DNA of 64,000 nt from Zhengitettix transpicula (taxonomy: Eukaryota > Arthropoda > Insecta > Orthoptera > Tetrigidae). Positions 55,750 through 64,000 of this stretch are shown here, piece after piece (within the stretch, counting starts at the first letter, position 1; the number at the start of each line of letters is the position of its first letter). Location of the stretch: the NCBI GenBank assembly GCA_037074705.1, contig CM073590.1:236332101-236396100 (forward strand), written 5' to 3'. Made by a program: the position numbers and the translations under genes. The notes below the pieces were generated by a model. The model worked only from the letters and a program-made list of their open reading frames with translations, searched no databases and was not told the DNA's origin.

Positions 55750-56370
55750 TTTTCATTTTAAAAATTATTTATTATAAGCGCAACATAATTTCTTCAATTA
55801 ACTGTTAATGTTTTATAATTTCAACAATATAATTATAGCTGCCTTGAATCAGATGGTTGTGAAAAGGGAACTATTTGGGGGGTGGGGGGGCCGGGGAGTG
55901 ATAAATATTTTTCTCGATTTTTTTAAAAATTCTGATTTGTTCAAAACTTATTTTTCCCCTAGATCGTGTTGTTTGATTTCAGGTCACGTCACTGATAAAT
56001 CTGTAAATTGTCAGAAGTGTTCTTAATTAATTCCTACAAACTGATGAACTAATCGGGCATTATATGATACATTTTACTGTCTTAAAATGAAATAGGAAGA
56101 ACACTTCGGATACTATTTACGAAGGAATTTCGAGGGTGGGTTGTTTTGCACAAATTCCCTGAAGGATACTTTATAACCTTTTATCGCATAGGAAGGGAAA
56201 GGGGAGGGGGCGCGTGAAGCAAGAGACAAATATAATTAACACCCCAAGTAAGTATTTATTACTTGTAGACTGTTTAAAGGTTTTGGCTTTCTTATATTGA
56301 TTAATTTTTTTAAAAAAAAATTTCTTCAGTAGAATTTATTGCAACATTTTATTAAATGGAGTGACTTGAA
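55750..56370. other. Unassigned DNA
   Basis: A G-rich run near 55880 and a 72-codon frame without recognisable features. No call. Confidence 0.4.
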
Positions 56371-56381
56371 GAATATTGACG

Positions 56382-56903
56382 GAGGGATTTTCTTTCGCAA
56401 GCAGAACCTTTTAGGAGAGATACGAAGGGGCTACCTTTGGGTATGCCTTTTCCTTTCCGTTTTTGAACTAAGGTTCCCACAAGCCGAGGCACCTCGGCCT
56501 GTTCTGAGAGGTGTATGTTCCGGGGTCGCATACCTTGGGTATACGGTAAGAGTTGTTCGCTATTCCCATTGGAATAGTCGGCCAGCTGCCTCCTAAACTG
56601 GTCGAGGCACGGAGAGGAGAATGCTTTGTCCCCACAGCAAACTCCTCTCCCGCTATGCGTGGGACAAGTACCCAATGCCCGACCTACCCGATGCAGGTTT
56701 TTCTAGGGTTTTCCCTGCATTTCATTAGGCGAATGCCGGTAGGATCCTTAAACCATAGCCCGGGGGCCCTAGTAACCCTTGGCTACCTTCCTCTACCCTT
56801 CCACATTCCCCCTTTCTAATCCCTTCCTATGCTATTAAAGGGGAGTTGCCCAATGTGGATCACCCTCATGTAGCCTGTTGCCCCCTCCCCCCCCAAAAAA
56901 AAG
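56382..56903 (+). mobile_element. A-tailed retroposon copy 19
   Basis: Starts GAGGGATTTTCTTTCGCAAGCAGAACC, includes all family blocks, and ends TAGCCTGTTGCCCCCTCCCC then A8. It is flanked by GAATATTGACG at 56371-56381 and 56904-56914, a perfect 11-bp target duplication. An extra C-rich stretch separates the usual GTTGCCC from the A tail. The overlapping 85-, 88- and 107-codon frames are artefacts of low stop density. Confidence 0.92.
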
Positions 56904-56914
56904 GAATATTGACG

Positions 56915-57467
56915 AACAAGATGCCTACAGTATTAAATCGCAGTTGACATAAATTTGTCTATTCAAGTAAGAAAATTCGAACGAAGTGATATAAATCGCT
57001 GTACCCCCACTTTCGTCCAACTAGAGTTGTTTTAATAACACGCGTTATTAGTAGACGAGGATTTCAAGACTATGTAAATGAACGATGAGTGATAAAAAAA
57101 TGGGAGGAGAGAACTATTATATTTTACGGAGAAAAGCGGGTAGGTTAGTGTGTCCCGGAGATTTTGCGAGGACATTGGGTGGTGAGTGGCCCGGGGAGGG
57201 AGGGGGGAGGGGGTGAAGCGTGCAGAATGAAAAGCAGCACAAATGCGTTAAGCTGGCTTTTTACATCGCAGTTTATATGACACGCAGTGAATTTCCCTCG
57301 GTTGCCGATGTAAGCCAACTTTGCTGCGGTCATCATCGACCGATAGAGCGTGCCTCTGCTGGTGTAACACACAGGTCACAACAACTCCGAACGCCGTGTT
57401 CTGCGAAATATAATTCAAAGTAATCGATATGAAACTACTTTATAACGGATATTTATCTCCTCACTCA

Positions 57468-57505
<38 letters not shown>

Positions 57506-58080
57506 TCGTGCCGAAACTCGCCGCGTACGAAACACAAGTCAACCTGGACGTCTTCAAAGTAAAGTACCAGGTCTTGGTTCGTGTAAATGTATTTAATTCT
57601 GAGATGGAACAAGATTTGGTTTCCACTAAATTTTACACAGTAGAAGAAAATAATAATTTAAAACGAAGAAAATGAAAATTCAAGGCTGCCCCTGACGATT
57701 TAGCATATCCTCTACGACTGTCCAAATCACGACAGGATTAAAAAATGCACAGTTCAGAAATACATGAGAAAGGAGATATGTACCTCAGGAGCGGCATTAA
57801 ATATCCTGGTTAAGGAAACCGGCATTCAAGATCTATTCTAAATAGACAATGAAATCGTAGGCTTAGAATAATATGAATTAATTGTAATAATTTCATGTAG
57901 TTGGAATGGAAAGTCGCCAATGGCTTTCATGATGACGCGACTATTAACAATAATTACTTTTAAAAATTAATAAAAATAAAAATATAGTAACTAAGACCTC
58001 ACTTGACTAGTCAAAAGCGCGTTCAGATTACAATTTATGTAGATAAAGAGCTCCAATAAATGTTAATAATATTCGAAAAA
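56915..58080. other. Unassigned region, GC-richer at 57060-57560
   Basis: Mixed composition with a G-rich run (about 57195-57212). Overlapping frames at 57145-57423 on both strands show no domain. A (CA)n microsatellite lies inside. Confidence 0.35.
57467..57501. repeat. (CA)n microsatellite
   Basis: About 34 bp of alternating CA/AC preceded by CACTCACTCACTC-like repeats. Confidence 0.95.
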
Positions 58081-58094
58081 ATCTGAAATATAAA

Positions 58095-58225
58095 ATGTCA
58101 CAATAAGCTTAATAATAAGAATCATAGCCAAATACGGGCAAAATCAGATTTTGAGGTTTGTCAACTGACTAGTGCAGTTGTTTCGCTCTAGGCTCTTCTT
58201 ATCTTAAGCAGCTCAGAGCAAAAAT
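58095..58225 (+). repeat. Rearranged Penelope-like terminus
   Basis: TAATAATAAGAATCATAGCCAAATACGGGC (outer end, minus sense) is joined directly to TTGTCAACTGACTAGTGCAGTTGTTTCGCTCTAGGCTCTTCTT (inner end, plus sense) without a core between them. A deleted or recombined terminus. Confidence 0.55.
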
Positions 58226-58404
58226 ATTTTCTTCTAATAATATTTTCCCAGTACTATTTTCGGTATGATAATTGTCTCTATAAGATTTATTTCACTATCG
58301 ATGTATTTTCAGTGTCTCTTCGTCCATTAATTTTTACTATTATGAGTGTTTTTAGTCCAAAATTAACTTCATTCTGTTATTTTGAAAAATTTACGTCTGT
58401 TTTT

Positions 58405-58510
58405 TAAAAATTAATAATAAGAAAAATAGCAGAACAATAAAGTGATAGAGAAAAACCACACAACGTTTCTGGAAACCTTGTTCCTTACTTCAGGTGCGTA
58501 AAATATGTAA
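58405..58510 (-). repeat. Penelope-like terminal repeat, left arm of second inverted pair
   Basis: ACGTCTG...AAAATTAATAATAAGAAAAATAGC, then minus strand (58496-58460) CTGAAGT, AAGGAACAAGGTTTCC, AGAAACGTTGTGTGG. The first box ends GT instead of GA. Confidence 0.65.
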
Positions 58511-58594
58511 GAGCCGATAGAGAAACAACTAGGGGGGGGGGGTCACTAGTTAGTAGACAAAACTCAATAGCCCAAAATAATTTTTAGTTTTTTT

Positions 58595-58715
58595 GTCATA
58601 TTTGCTGCACCTGAAGAAAGGAACAAGGTTTCCAGAAACTTTGTGTGGTATTTATTTTATCACTTCTTTTTGTCTTTATTATTATTAATTTCCAGTCAGA
58701 CGTAAATTTTTCATT
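58595..58715 (+). repeat. Penelope-like terminal repeat, right arm of second inverted pair
   Basis: CTGAAGA, AAGGAACAAGGTTTCC, AGAAACTTTGTGTGG (58613-58650), then TCACTTCTTTTTGTCTTTATT and TTTCCAGTCAGACG. Head to head with 58405-58510, with a spacer of about 85 bp that includes a G10 run. Confidence 0.65.
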
Positions 58716-58719
58716 TGAA

Positions 58720-59235
58720 TCTTATTAAGACTCTTATCTTATATAATACTTAGGTCATAGTAAATGGACAGAAGTGAAATATGAATATTTTGTGAACCGA
58801 GGATCTTGCAATACTCAAGAGGAATGTTATATATAAAAAAAGGAATTATGGAACGAAGCTTTTCCCGGTATAGAAACAAGACAGTCTTCTCGGGATTCGT
58901 CGACAGCCCGCCACGTTTCGATGACTGTGACGTCATCATATGACGAAGTACTTCACTAGAATAAGATGACGTGGACATCATGGAAACTTTATTGACTGGA
59001 ATCCCGAGAAGAAAAAACGAACAAGATTTGAATTTTCAAATATACGAGGCCAAAAATAATTATTCGAACTCTTTTTCAAACAAAATGCCAACTATATACA
59101 TAAATAAGAAAAATTAATAACTAAAAATAAGTGATACTTATTTTTGTCTTATTTTGACTATCAGTATATTTATCAGAATAGGCCTTTTATAATTTTGTTT
59201 TAATATCTAATTGAGTTTGTTAGGAAAATTTGATG
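58720..59235. other. Unassigned DNA
   Basis: An 80-codon minus frame (58739-58981) has no recognisable domain. Otherwise AT-rich. Confidence 0.4.
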
Positions 59236-59339
59236 GGAAAATGAAGCAGACTACGTTGGCTGATATTTATATTATAACTGTTTTTTGACTGAATTGGCTA
59301 ACTTTCTTATTCGAATTATTTAGTTTTTGTATTAATGCT

Positions 59340-59667
59340 CTTATTGTTATTCCTGCTACATAGGACAAACAAAACGTTCCCTTCATACACGTATCAAGGA
59401 ACATATGTGTAATATCAAACTTCCTATATTGATGAACAATCTGTAGTCTTCAAACATAACATCAATTATAAACATCCATTTGATTGGAAAAATGCTAAGA
59501 TTTTAGACTTTGACACCAAGTACAATTCCAGAGATGCTTTACATTAAATCCAACATGACAGCTATTAATGTTCAAACAGACACTATGAAACTCAACAATT
59601 GCTATGATCCCTTATTATTACGCCAAAAAATTCTGTTTTTCCTTTGTCGTTGCTCCCTTAATTTTTT
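59340..59667 (+). pseudogene. Penelope-like GIY-YIG endonuclease remnant
   Basis: 59354 onward translates CYIGQTKRSLHTRIKEHMCN then KLP; after a 2-nt shift the frame continues as KHNINYKHPFDWKNAKILDF and YNSRDALH. CYIGQTKR-L-R--EH is the YIG half of the GIY-YIG nuclease domain with its catalytic-helix Arg, at the C-terminus of Penelope-like proteins. The frame change and an early stop make it a pseudogene. The RT is absent. A retroposon interrupts the element just downstream; its terminus continues at 59893. Confidence 0.8.
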
Positions 59668-59892
59668 TTTAGGGCAACAGGCTACATGAGGGTGATCCAC
59701 ATTGGGCAACTCCCCCTTTAATAGCATAGGAAGGAATTTGAAAGGGGGGATGCGGAAGGGTAGAGGAAGGTAGCCATGGGTTAACTAGGGCCCCCGGGCT
59801 ATATTTTAAGGATCCTACCCGGCATTCGCCTAAAGAAATGCAGGGAAAACCTTAGAAAAACCTGCATCGGGTAGGTCGAGCATTGGGTACTT
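59668..59892 (-). mobile_element. A-tailed retroposon copy 20, 5'-truncated, nested in a PLE
   Basis: T-run, AGGGCAACAGGCTACATGAGG, and family blocks to GAGCATTGGGTACTTG. On either side the PLE reads TTGTCGTTGCTCCCTTA and GTTACGCCAACCC, which are contiguous (apart from a few bases) in the related PLE at 48.2-48.3 kb. The insertion is therefore younger than the PLE. Confidence 0.88.
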
Positions 59893-60110
59893 GTTACGCC
59901 AACCCTTCGGCTCTCCCATTGTCGTTGTGTTTACGTAGCTTTTGAGTGTTGTTAACTGACCAGTGGCAGTTGTGTTTCTCTAGGCTCTTCTTAGCACCTG
60001 ACGAAAGGAACAAGGATCCCAGAAACGTTGTGTGGTATTTATATTACCCTTTTTTGTCTGTATTGGCTATCTTTCTTATTCATTATTTTCAATGAGACGT
60101 AAATTTTGTT
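59893..60110 (+). repeat. Penelope-like 3' terminus with hammerhead-like core
   Basis: GTTACGCCAACCCTTCGGCTCTCCC...GGCTCTTCTTAGCAC, then CTGACGA, AAGGAACAAGGATCC, CAGAAACGTTGTGTGG (59998-60036), then TTTTTTGTCTGTATTGGCTATC...TTTTCAATGAGACG. It belongs with the GIY-YIG remnant upstream. Confidence 0.75.
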
Positions 60111-60114
60111 CATT

Positions 60115-61223
60115 TTAATTTTTTTATATATTAAAATCTAATAAAATTGAAGTATAACAAATAAATGTACAGTAAGAAAATATTATATCAAATTTCGATG
60201 CTTGCATAGTGGTCATAGTGCGGGTGAGAATAAAATTATTAGGAATAAAATCGCGAAAAAAAAACTAGACGAATCGGAGCAATGTGGTAAATTAATCTTC
60301 ATTATGTTGTTTATCATTGACGACTTTCACTGGTCTCATTTGTGACGTTGGCCCAATATTTCGCAAGTGCGGGGCCATTGTTCGAAGGCCAGAATCGGGA
60401 AGACGTGGACTTTGGTTGTGTCAGTTATGTTTTATTTCGGTGTCCTGATATTACGAGGTGATAGTGTCAGCAGCTCGGCGGCGTTTCCGTGGCAGGCGTT
60501 CGTCGTCACGACAGGAACACATAATTTATTCGCGTCGAAATTCCTCGCGAGCAGAAACAGCCCTGCTGTGTGCTTGTGTTAAACACGGCTTTCAGGGCGT
60601 GCGCGTACCCTATATACACGACTTCCTGCCTTTCAAATACAATGTGCCGCACCTCAGCGAAGACTCAGCCCCCTCCAACCAACATCGTTATTCCGATGGA
60701 AGCAAATAAGATATGCGTAGTTGCTACTTCTCATCTGCTCCGTACTCCACAGTTATACATATAACTTCCTCGGAATAATAGTCACTCATTACATATACAT
60801 TTTACAAAACCTAAAACTCTTGAATATATTCTAAGTCCAGTTTGTAAGTAATAGATTAGATTAGATTTTACTAGTTCCAACAGTCTTCTTCTGAGACAAC
60901 AGGACAAGTCAAATTGACATTACTTACTAGATGTTTTTAAGACTATACATAAATAATGATATGAACGATTTAAAAGTCTACATGTTTGAAATTACATGAA
61001 ATAGGTTCAGGGAGAATATCAGCAATACTACATACGTAAATAGGGGAGAATAAGTTAGGATAATGACAGAACATTACACACATGTAAGAAATCTTAAATA
61101 TAAAGTGAGGATTAAAAAATAATTCACTCAACGACCGTAATGACACTGAATTATACGTTCCTGAGGACAAACCTATCTCGACTCGCACCTTATGAAAAAT
61201 AAACAACAATACATTATCCCGTA
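60115..61223. other. Unassigned region with GC-rich island
   Basis: 60340-60740 is GC-rich with several CpG. Three overlapping plus frames (60367-60582, 60458-60709, 60570-60764) compete. The first has a hydrophobic stretch (TLVVSVMFYFGVLIL) after a basic start, like a signal peptide, but no recognisable mature domain. It could be a host 5' exon; not called. The rest is AT-rich. Confidence 0.3.
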
Positions 61224-61237
61224 ATAACTAACTCCTT

Positions 61238-61791
61238 TTTAGGGTAACAGGCTACATGAGGGTGATCCACTTTGGGCAACTCCCCTTTCATAGCATAGGA
61301 AGGGATTTGAAAGGGGGGATGCGGAAGGGTAGAGGAAGGTAGCCAAGGGTTAACTAGGGCCTCCGGGCTATATTTTAAGGATCCTACCCGGTATTCGCCT
61401 AAAGAAATGCAGGGAAAACCCTAGAAAAACCTGCATCAGGTAGGTCGGGCATTGGGTACTTGTCCCACGCCCTTCCGAAAGCGGGAGAGGAGTTTGCTGT
61501 GAGGACGCAGCATTCCCTTCTCCGTGCCTCGACCAGTTTAGGAGGCAGCTGGCCGACTATTCCAATGGGAATAGCGAACAACTCTTACCGTATGCCCAAG
61601 GTCTGTGACCCCGGAACATACACCTCTCAGAACAGGCCCAGGTGCCTCGGCTTGTGGGAACCTTAGGTCAAAAACGGAGAGGAAAAGGCATCCGCAAAGG
61701 TAGCCCCTTCGTATTCTTCCTACAAGGTTCTGCCTGCGAGAGAAAATCCCTCGCAGGTTACCTGCGAGAGAATCCTCTCCCAGGCTAAGGT
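61238..61791 (-). mobile_element. A-tailed retroposon copy 21, full length (reference copy)
   Basis: Complement of an A-tailed 3' end (TTTAGGGTAACAGGCTACATG) through all family blocks to the 5' end, which holds the palindrome CTCGCAGGTTACCTGCGAG (61750-61768) and a second CTGCGAGAG repeat. It is flanked by ATAACTAACTCCTT at 61224-61237 and 61792-61805, a perfect 14-bp target duplication. 554 bp. It encodes no conserved protein; Pol III boxes are not evident. The duplication and A tail imply LINE-machinery retroposition. Confidence 0.93.
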
Positions 61792-61805
61792 ATAACTAAC
61801 TCCTT

Positions 61806-62043
61806 GTTTCGACAGCCTATGAAGAGCCTTGGCCTACCGAAACGACTGCCAGACTGTCAACTTAAATGACACATTCTGGATTTAGGAGTGACACCTGCTC
61901 AGAGTGTCAATTCTCCTACAGCCTTAACCCCAGTTTTCTTGACCAGGACGACCACAAACATCCATGCCCATGCCGGGATTCGAACCGGGACCTCTGTGAT
62001 GCGAGGCAATGACGCTGGCCACTACACCGCAGCAGGCCGGCAT
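61806..62043 (-). mobile_element. tRNA-derived SINE
   Basis: The minus strand from about 62041 begins GCCGGCCTGCTGCGGTGTAG. It carries an A-box-like GTGTAGTGGCCAGC and a perfect B box GGTTCGAATCCC (about 61988-61976), followed by the body GGCATGGGCATGGATGTTTG and TGGTCGTCCTGGTCAAGAAA. This tRNA-like head and body is a common arthropod SINE layout. The distal end reaches the target duplication of retroposon copy 21. Confidence 0.75.
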
Positions 62044-62159
62044 TATACCGTAATAAAACTACTTAATTATCTACTACGTATTAAGGACAGAAGTACGTAT
62101 AACCTATTTGTGAAGGATATGTAAGATTATTCCTGATAAATGGCGAGTTTATGACGAAT

Positions 62160-62815
62160 TCTCGTTAGTATCTTAAATTGGTAGAAACATTTTTTTTATA
62201 AATGAATAAACCAGCATAATACATCAGTATACCGTGTTTTCGTAGATGTTTTCCTTTAGAACCGGAAACTAACAGTCGACCATGGTAGGTGGAAATTTGT
62301 TTTAAAAAAATGATCAAACGGCCGATATTTGCGTCGGATATAAACTTTTTGGAGTCAATGAGATTGATAGTGTTCCTCCATATATTTTTGTGTATCTTTT
62401 CAAGCACTTTCGGCATGGACGGGGAGCTCCCTTAGGGGTGGAGGTGGAGGTGCATTAAATCTAACGCGAAAAAAACCGATATTGAAGTCGAATCCGCAGT
62501 TATGGATATCGCTTAGTTAAACTATGACATGCGCCTTGCAGTTTAATCCCCAGAGGCTGGAGAGAACCTGTTAAAATTGCCGATATTGTCGAGTGAAGAA
62601 ACATATTTGGGGTCTACGAGATAGAGTTTTTCCAAAAATGTTTGTGTATAATATCAACTCCTTTCGGAATGGTAGGAGAATACCTTAAGGGATGGTGGCA
62701 GAGAAGTGTTACAAAAAAAAATAAAGCGAAAACAGTCATGATTGGAGTCAAATCTCAGTTTATGGATGTCGCTCAGTTTAATTATGACAACAGTCTAATG
62801 CCGGGCACCAGGTAG
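62160..62815 (+). mobile_element. Helitron-like module array ending in a worn 3' tail
   Basis: Modules with GGCCGATATTTGCGTCG, TGGAGTCAATGAGATTGATAG, TTTCGGCATGGACGGGGAGC, ATTGAAGTCGAATCC and ATGGATATCGCTTAG, and again near 62640-62790. The right end TAATGCCGGGCACCAGGTAG|T is a diverged GCCGGGCACCCAGCTAG|T. The 83-codon minus frame inside is a shadow. Confidence 0.6.
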
Positions 62816-62817
62816 TA

Positions 62818-63257
62818 TTTTAATAAAATAAAAATTTAGAGCATATTAATAAAAATTAGTCGCACATATCGTTCATTTTTATGGAACGTCTTTAGTTGCA
62901 TTTAAAATTATACTAACTGAATCATACGTACAATACAGCTTATGGTTATTAAAAATCAATTATTTATCATTGCGGAGCCTTCGTCATTATGTATTTAGCC
63001 ATGGTAAACTAACGTTAGAAGTGAGAAAGAAGATAAATTTACACTTTATTCTGGTGTTATAAATGTCTATGATAACTTTACTGTGTAATAAAACATCTTA
63101 TTCATCCTAGTACTAGATTGTACTTAAAATTACATTAGAAAACGTCAGAAAAAATGTATTGCTGTAGAAATTCAGTGAAAACTACATTTTTTGAAATAAA
63201 AAAAAACTGTAAACATGAAACCGAGATTCTGTATTTCAAATTTTTATTTTTATTTCA
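62818..63257. other. AT-rich DNA, probably intron or intergenic
   Basis: AT-rich; ends in a polypyrimidine tract (TTTTTATTTTTATTTCAG, 63241-63258) immediately before the candidate exon. Confidence 0.45.
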
Positions 63258-63258
63258 G

Positions 63259-63435
63259 GAAAAAATAAAGAATATTTTATTGAAGATAAGGAGCGCTTTA
63301 AAAACTAACCTCAAAGCCAGAGGCTACGAAACTGAACTAATGGAACAGAATGGTCGAGATTTTTTCCGTCCTGAACATATAAGTAATATTTTATCAGCAG
63401 CTTTTAGCATAGTTGTGACCATTCTGTGTTTATAA
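63259..63435 (+). CDS. Candidate 3'-terminal coding exon, unknown membrane-associated protein
   Basis: Follows a T-rich tract and an AG acceptor at 63257-63258. Read in phase 0 it gives 58 codons and a stop: a basic amphipathic start (EKIKNILLKIRSALKTNLKA), a polar middle (RGYETELMEQNGRDFFRPE), and a hydrophobic end (ISNILSAAFSIVVTILCL) that could be a C-terminal membrane anchor. Composition is clearly more protein-like than the AT-rich flanks, and the upstream extension of the frame is low complexity. I do not recognise the family and no upstream exon is visible. It could instead be a transposon fragment. Confidence 0.45.
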   Translation, partial: EKIKNILLKIRSALKTNLKARGYETELMEQNGRDFFRPEHISNILSAAFSIVVTILCL

Positions 63436-64000
63436 TTTTTATTACCGTAGAAATACCATTCCTCTACACTTAATTTTCCTTGAGTCATAATTTTTTGGGT
63501 TGGTTAATTTTAATTTGATTTACAATTTTCAAGCTTATTAAGTTTCTCCAATGCTTGTTTTAAAATATTCAGATATAATTTTTTATTATTAAAACTCATC
63601 ATAATTGAATTTGGCCTGTAGATAATTAACCTCTGCCTTTGGTAGCATCTTAACGTAACCCATAAATTTTCTAGGTAATATAGTACACGGGAAACTGAAG
63701 TTCCTATAGTAATAATAATAATACCAGTACATTAATTAATTTTTTCAAAGATAATTACATCTGAATTTCTGATATTTCTCTTTTTAATTTAATTTTTGGT
63801 TACTGTACAATATTTTAATTACTACAGAGATGCTGTTGTAGTGGAATACAAATGGGATTAATAAATGGAAATTATAAAGCGCGTGTAATTGATATTAAAT
63901 TCCAGAAGTAATTGAGAGGAAAACACTTTATTTGATTGTAGCTATTAAGACGACAGAAAAATTAAGCACTTTACCGTAAAAATTTCTCTTAGCTTTTAAG
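63436..64000. other. AT-rich DNA, possible 3' UTR
   Basis: AT-rich, with ATTAAA near 63589 and AATAAATG near 63860 as possible poly(A) signals for the preceding exon. No other feature. Confidence 0.35.

Noticed and set aside
56339..56819. Overlapping 85-, 88- and 107-codon frames in the A-tailed retroposon
   Set aside because: The same frames are broken in different ways in other copies, and both strands are equally open; low stop density, not coding.
1..64000. Endogenous viral sequence
   Set aside because: The RT fragments match the order of Penelope-like and RTE-type elements; no capsid, envelope or viral polymerase signature was seen.

Overview
This is an AT-rich eukaryotic window made almost entirely of dispersed and tandem repeats. 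I recognise no complete host gene, and I see no bacterial operons, rRNA genes or CRISPR array. The transposon mix points to an arthropod, most likely an insect: Penelope-like elements with GIY-YIG endonuclease, RTE-type LINE remnants with a CAA-rich tail, tRNA-derived SINEs, Helitron-like elements bounded by A|TC and CTAG|T, and ATAT-targeting LTR-like insertions. A narrower taxon is a guess.

Four dispersed families dominate. (1) An A-tailed retroposon of about 520-555 bp has roughly 21 full or partial copies (3.8, 5.1, 16.3-16.9, 19.3-20.8, 22.0-23.3, 27.5-28.3, 32.0-33.0, 45.1, 46.0-46.5, 56.4-56.9, 59.7 and 61.2-61.8 kb). Several copies have 10-14 bp target-site duplications. (2) TG...CA-bounded LTR-like repeats of 0.93-1.13 kb lie at 6.7, 18.2, 37.2, 41.2, 51.2 and 52.2 kb, with a shorter second family at 33.6 kb. 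They sit in ATAT or (TA)n sites and share a central palindrome and a consensus splice donor. (3) Penelope-like element (PLE) pieces lie at 10.1, 27.2, 42.9, 48.1-49.3, 53.8-55.7 and 58.1-60.1 kb. They retain RT and GIY-YIG fragments and termini with hammerhead-ribozyme-like cores. (4) Helitron-like non-autonomous elements lie at 10.4, 11.6-13.0, 22.4, 23.8-24.8, 29.0-30.2, 31.8 and 62.2-62.8 kb, many built of internal modules of 250-305 bp.

Other content: RTE-type LINE fragments on the minus strand at 49.3-51.2 kb; a five-copy tandem repeat of about 173 bp at 14.4-15.3 kb; two tRNA-like SINE heads (15.74 and 62.0 kb); many (TA)n microsatellites; a 133-nt purine tract at 44.3 kb; and moderately GC-rich single-copy-looking stretches (4.4-5.0, 20.8-21.7, 24.9-25.5, 31.0-31.3, 35.2-36.0, 47.3-47.9, 57.1-57.6, 60.3-60.7 kb) that could hold host exons or regulatory DNA but show nothing I can name. 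The best candidate host coding sequence is a 59-codon terminal exon at 63259-63435.

The elements interact in layers. The retroposon has inserted into a PLE (59.7 kb) and repeatedly into its own target duplications (27.5 and 32.4 kb). A LINE sits against a PLE whose 5' portion is inverted. Two LTR-like copies are joined tail to tail in one TA tract. The most notable signals are the hammerhead-like RNA motifs (46.8, 10.95 and 17.5 kb and PLE ends), the splice donor kept inside the LTR-like family, and the multiplied inverted copies of an LTR terminus at 42.1-42.3 kb.
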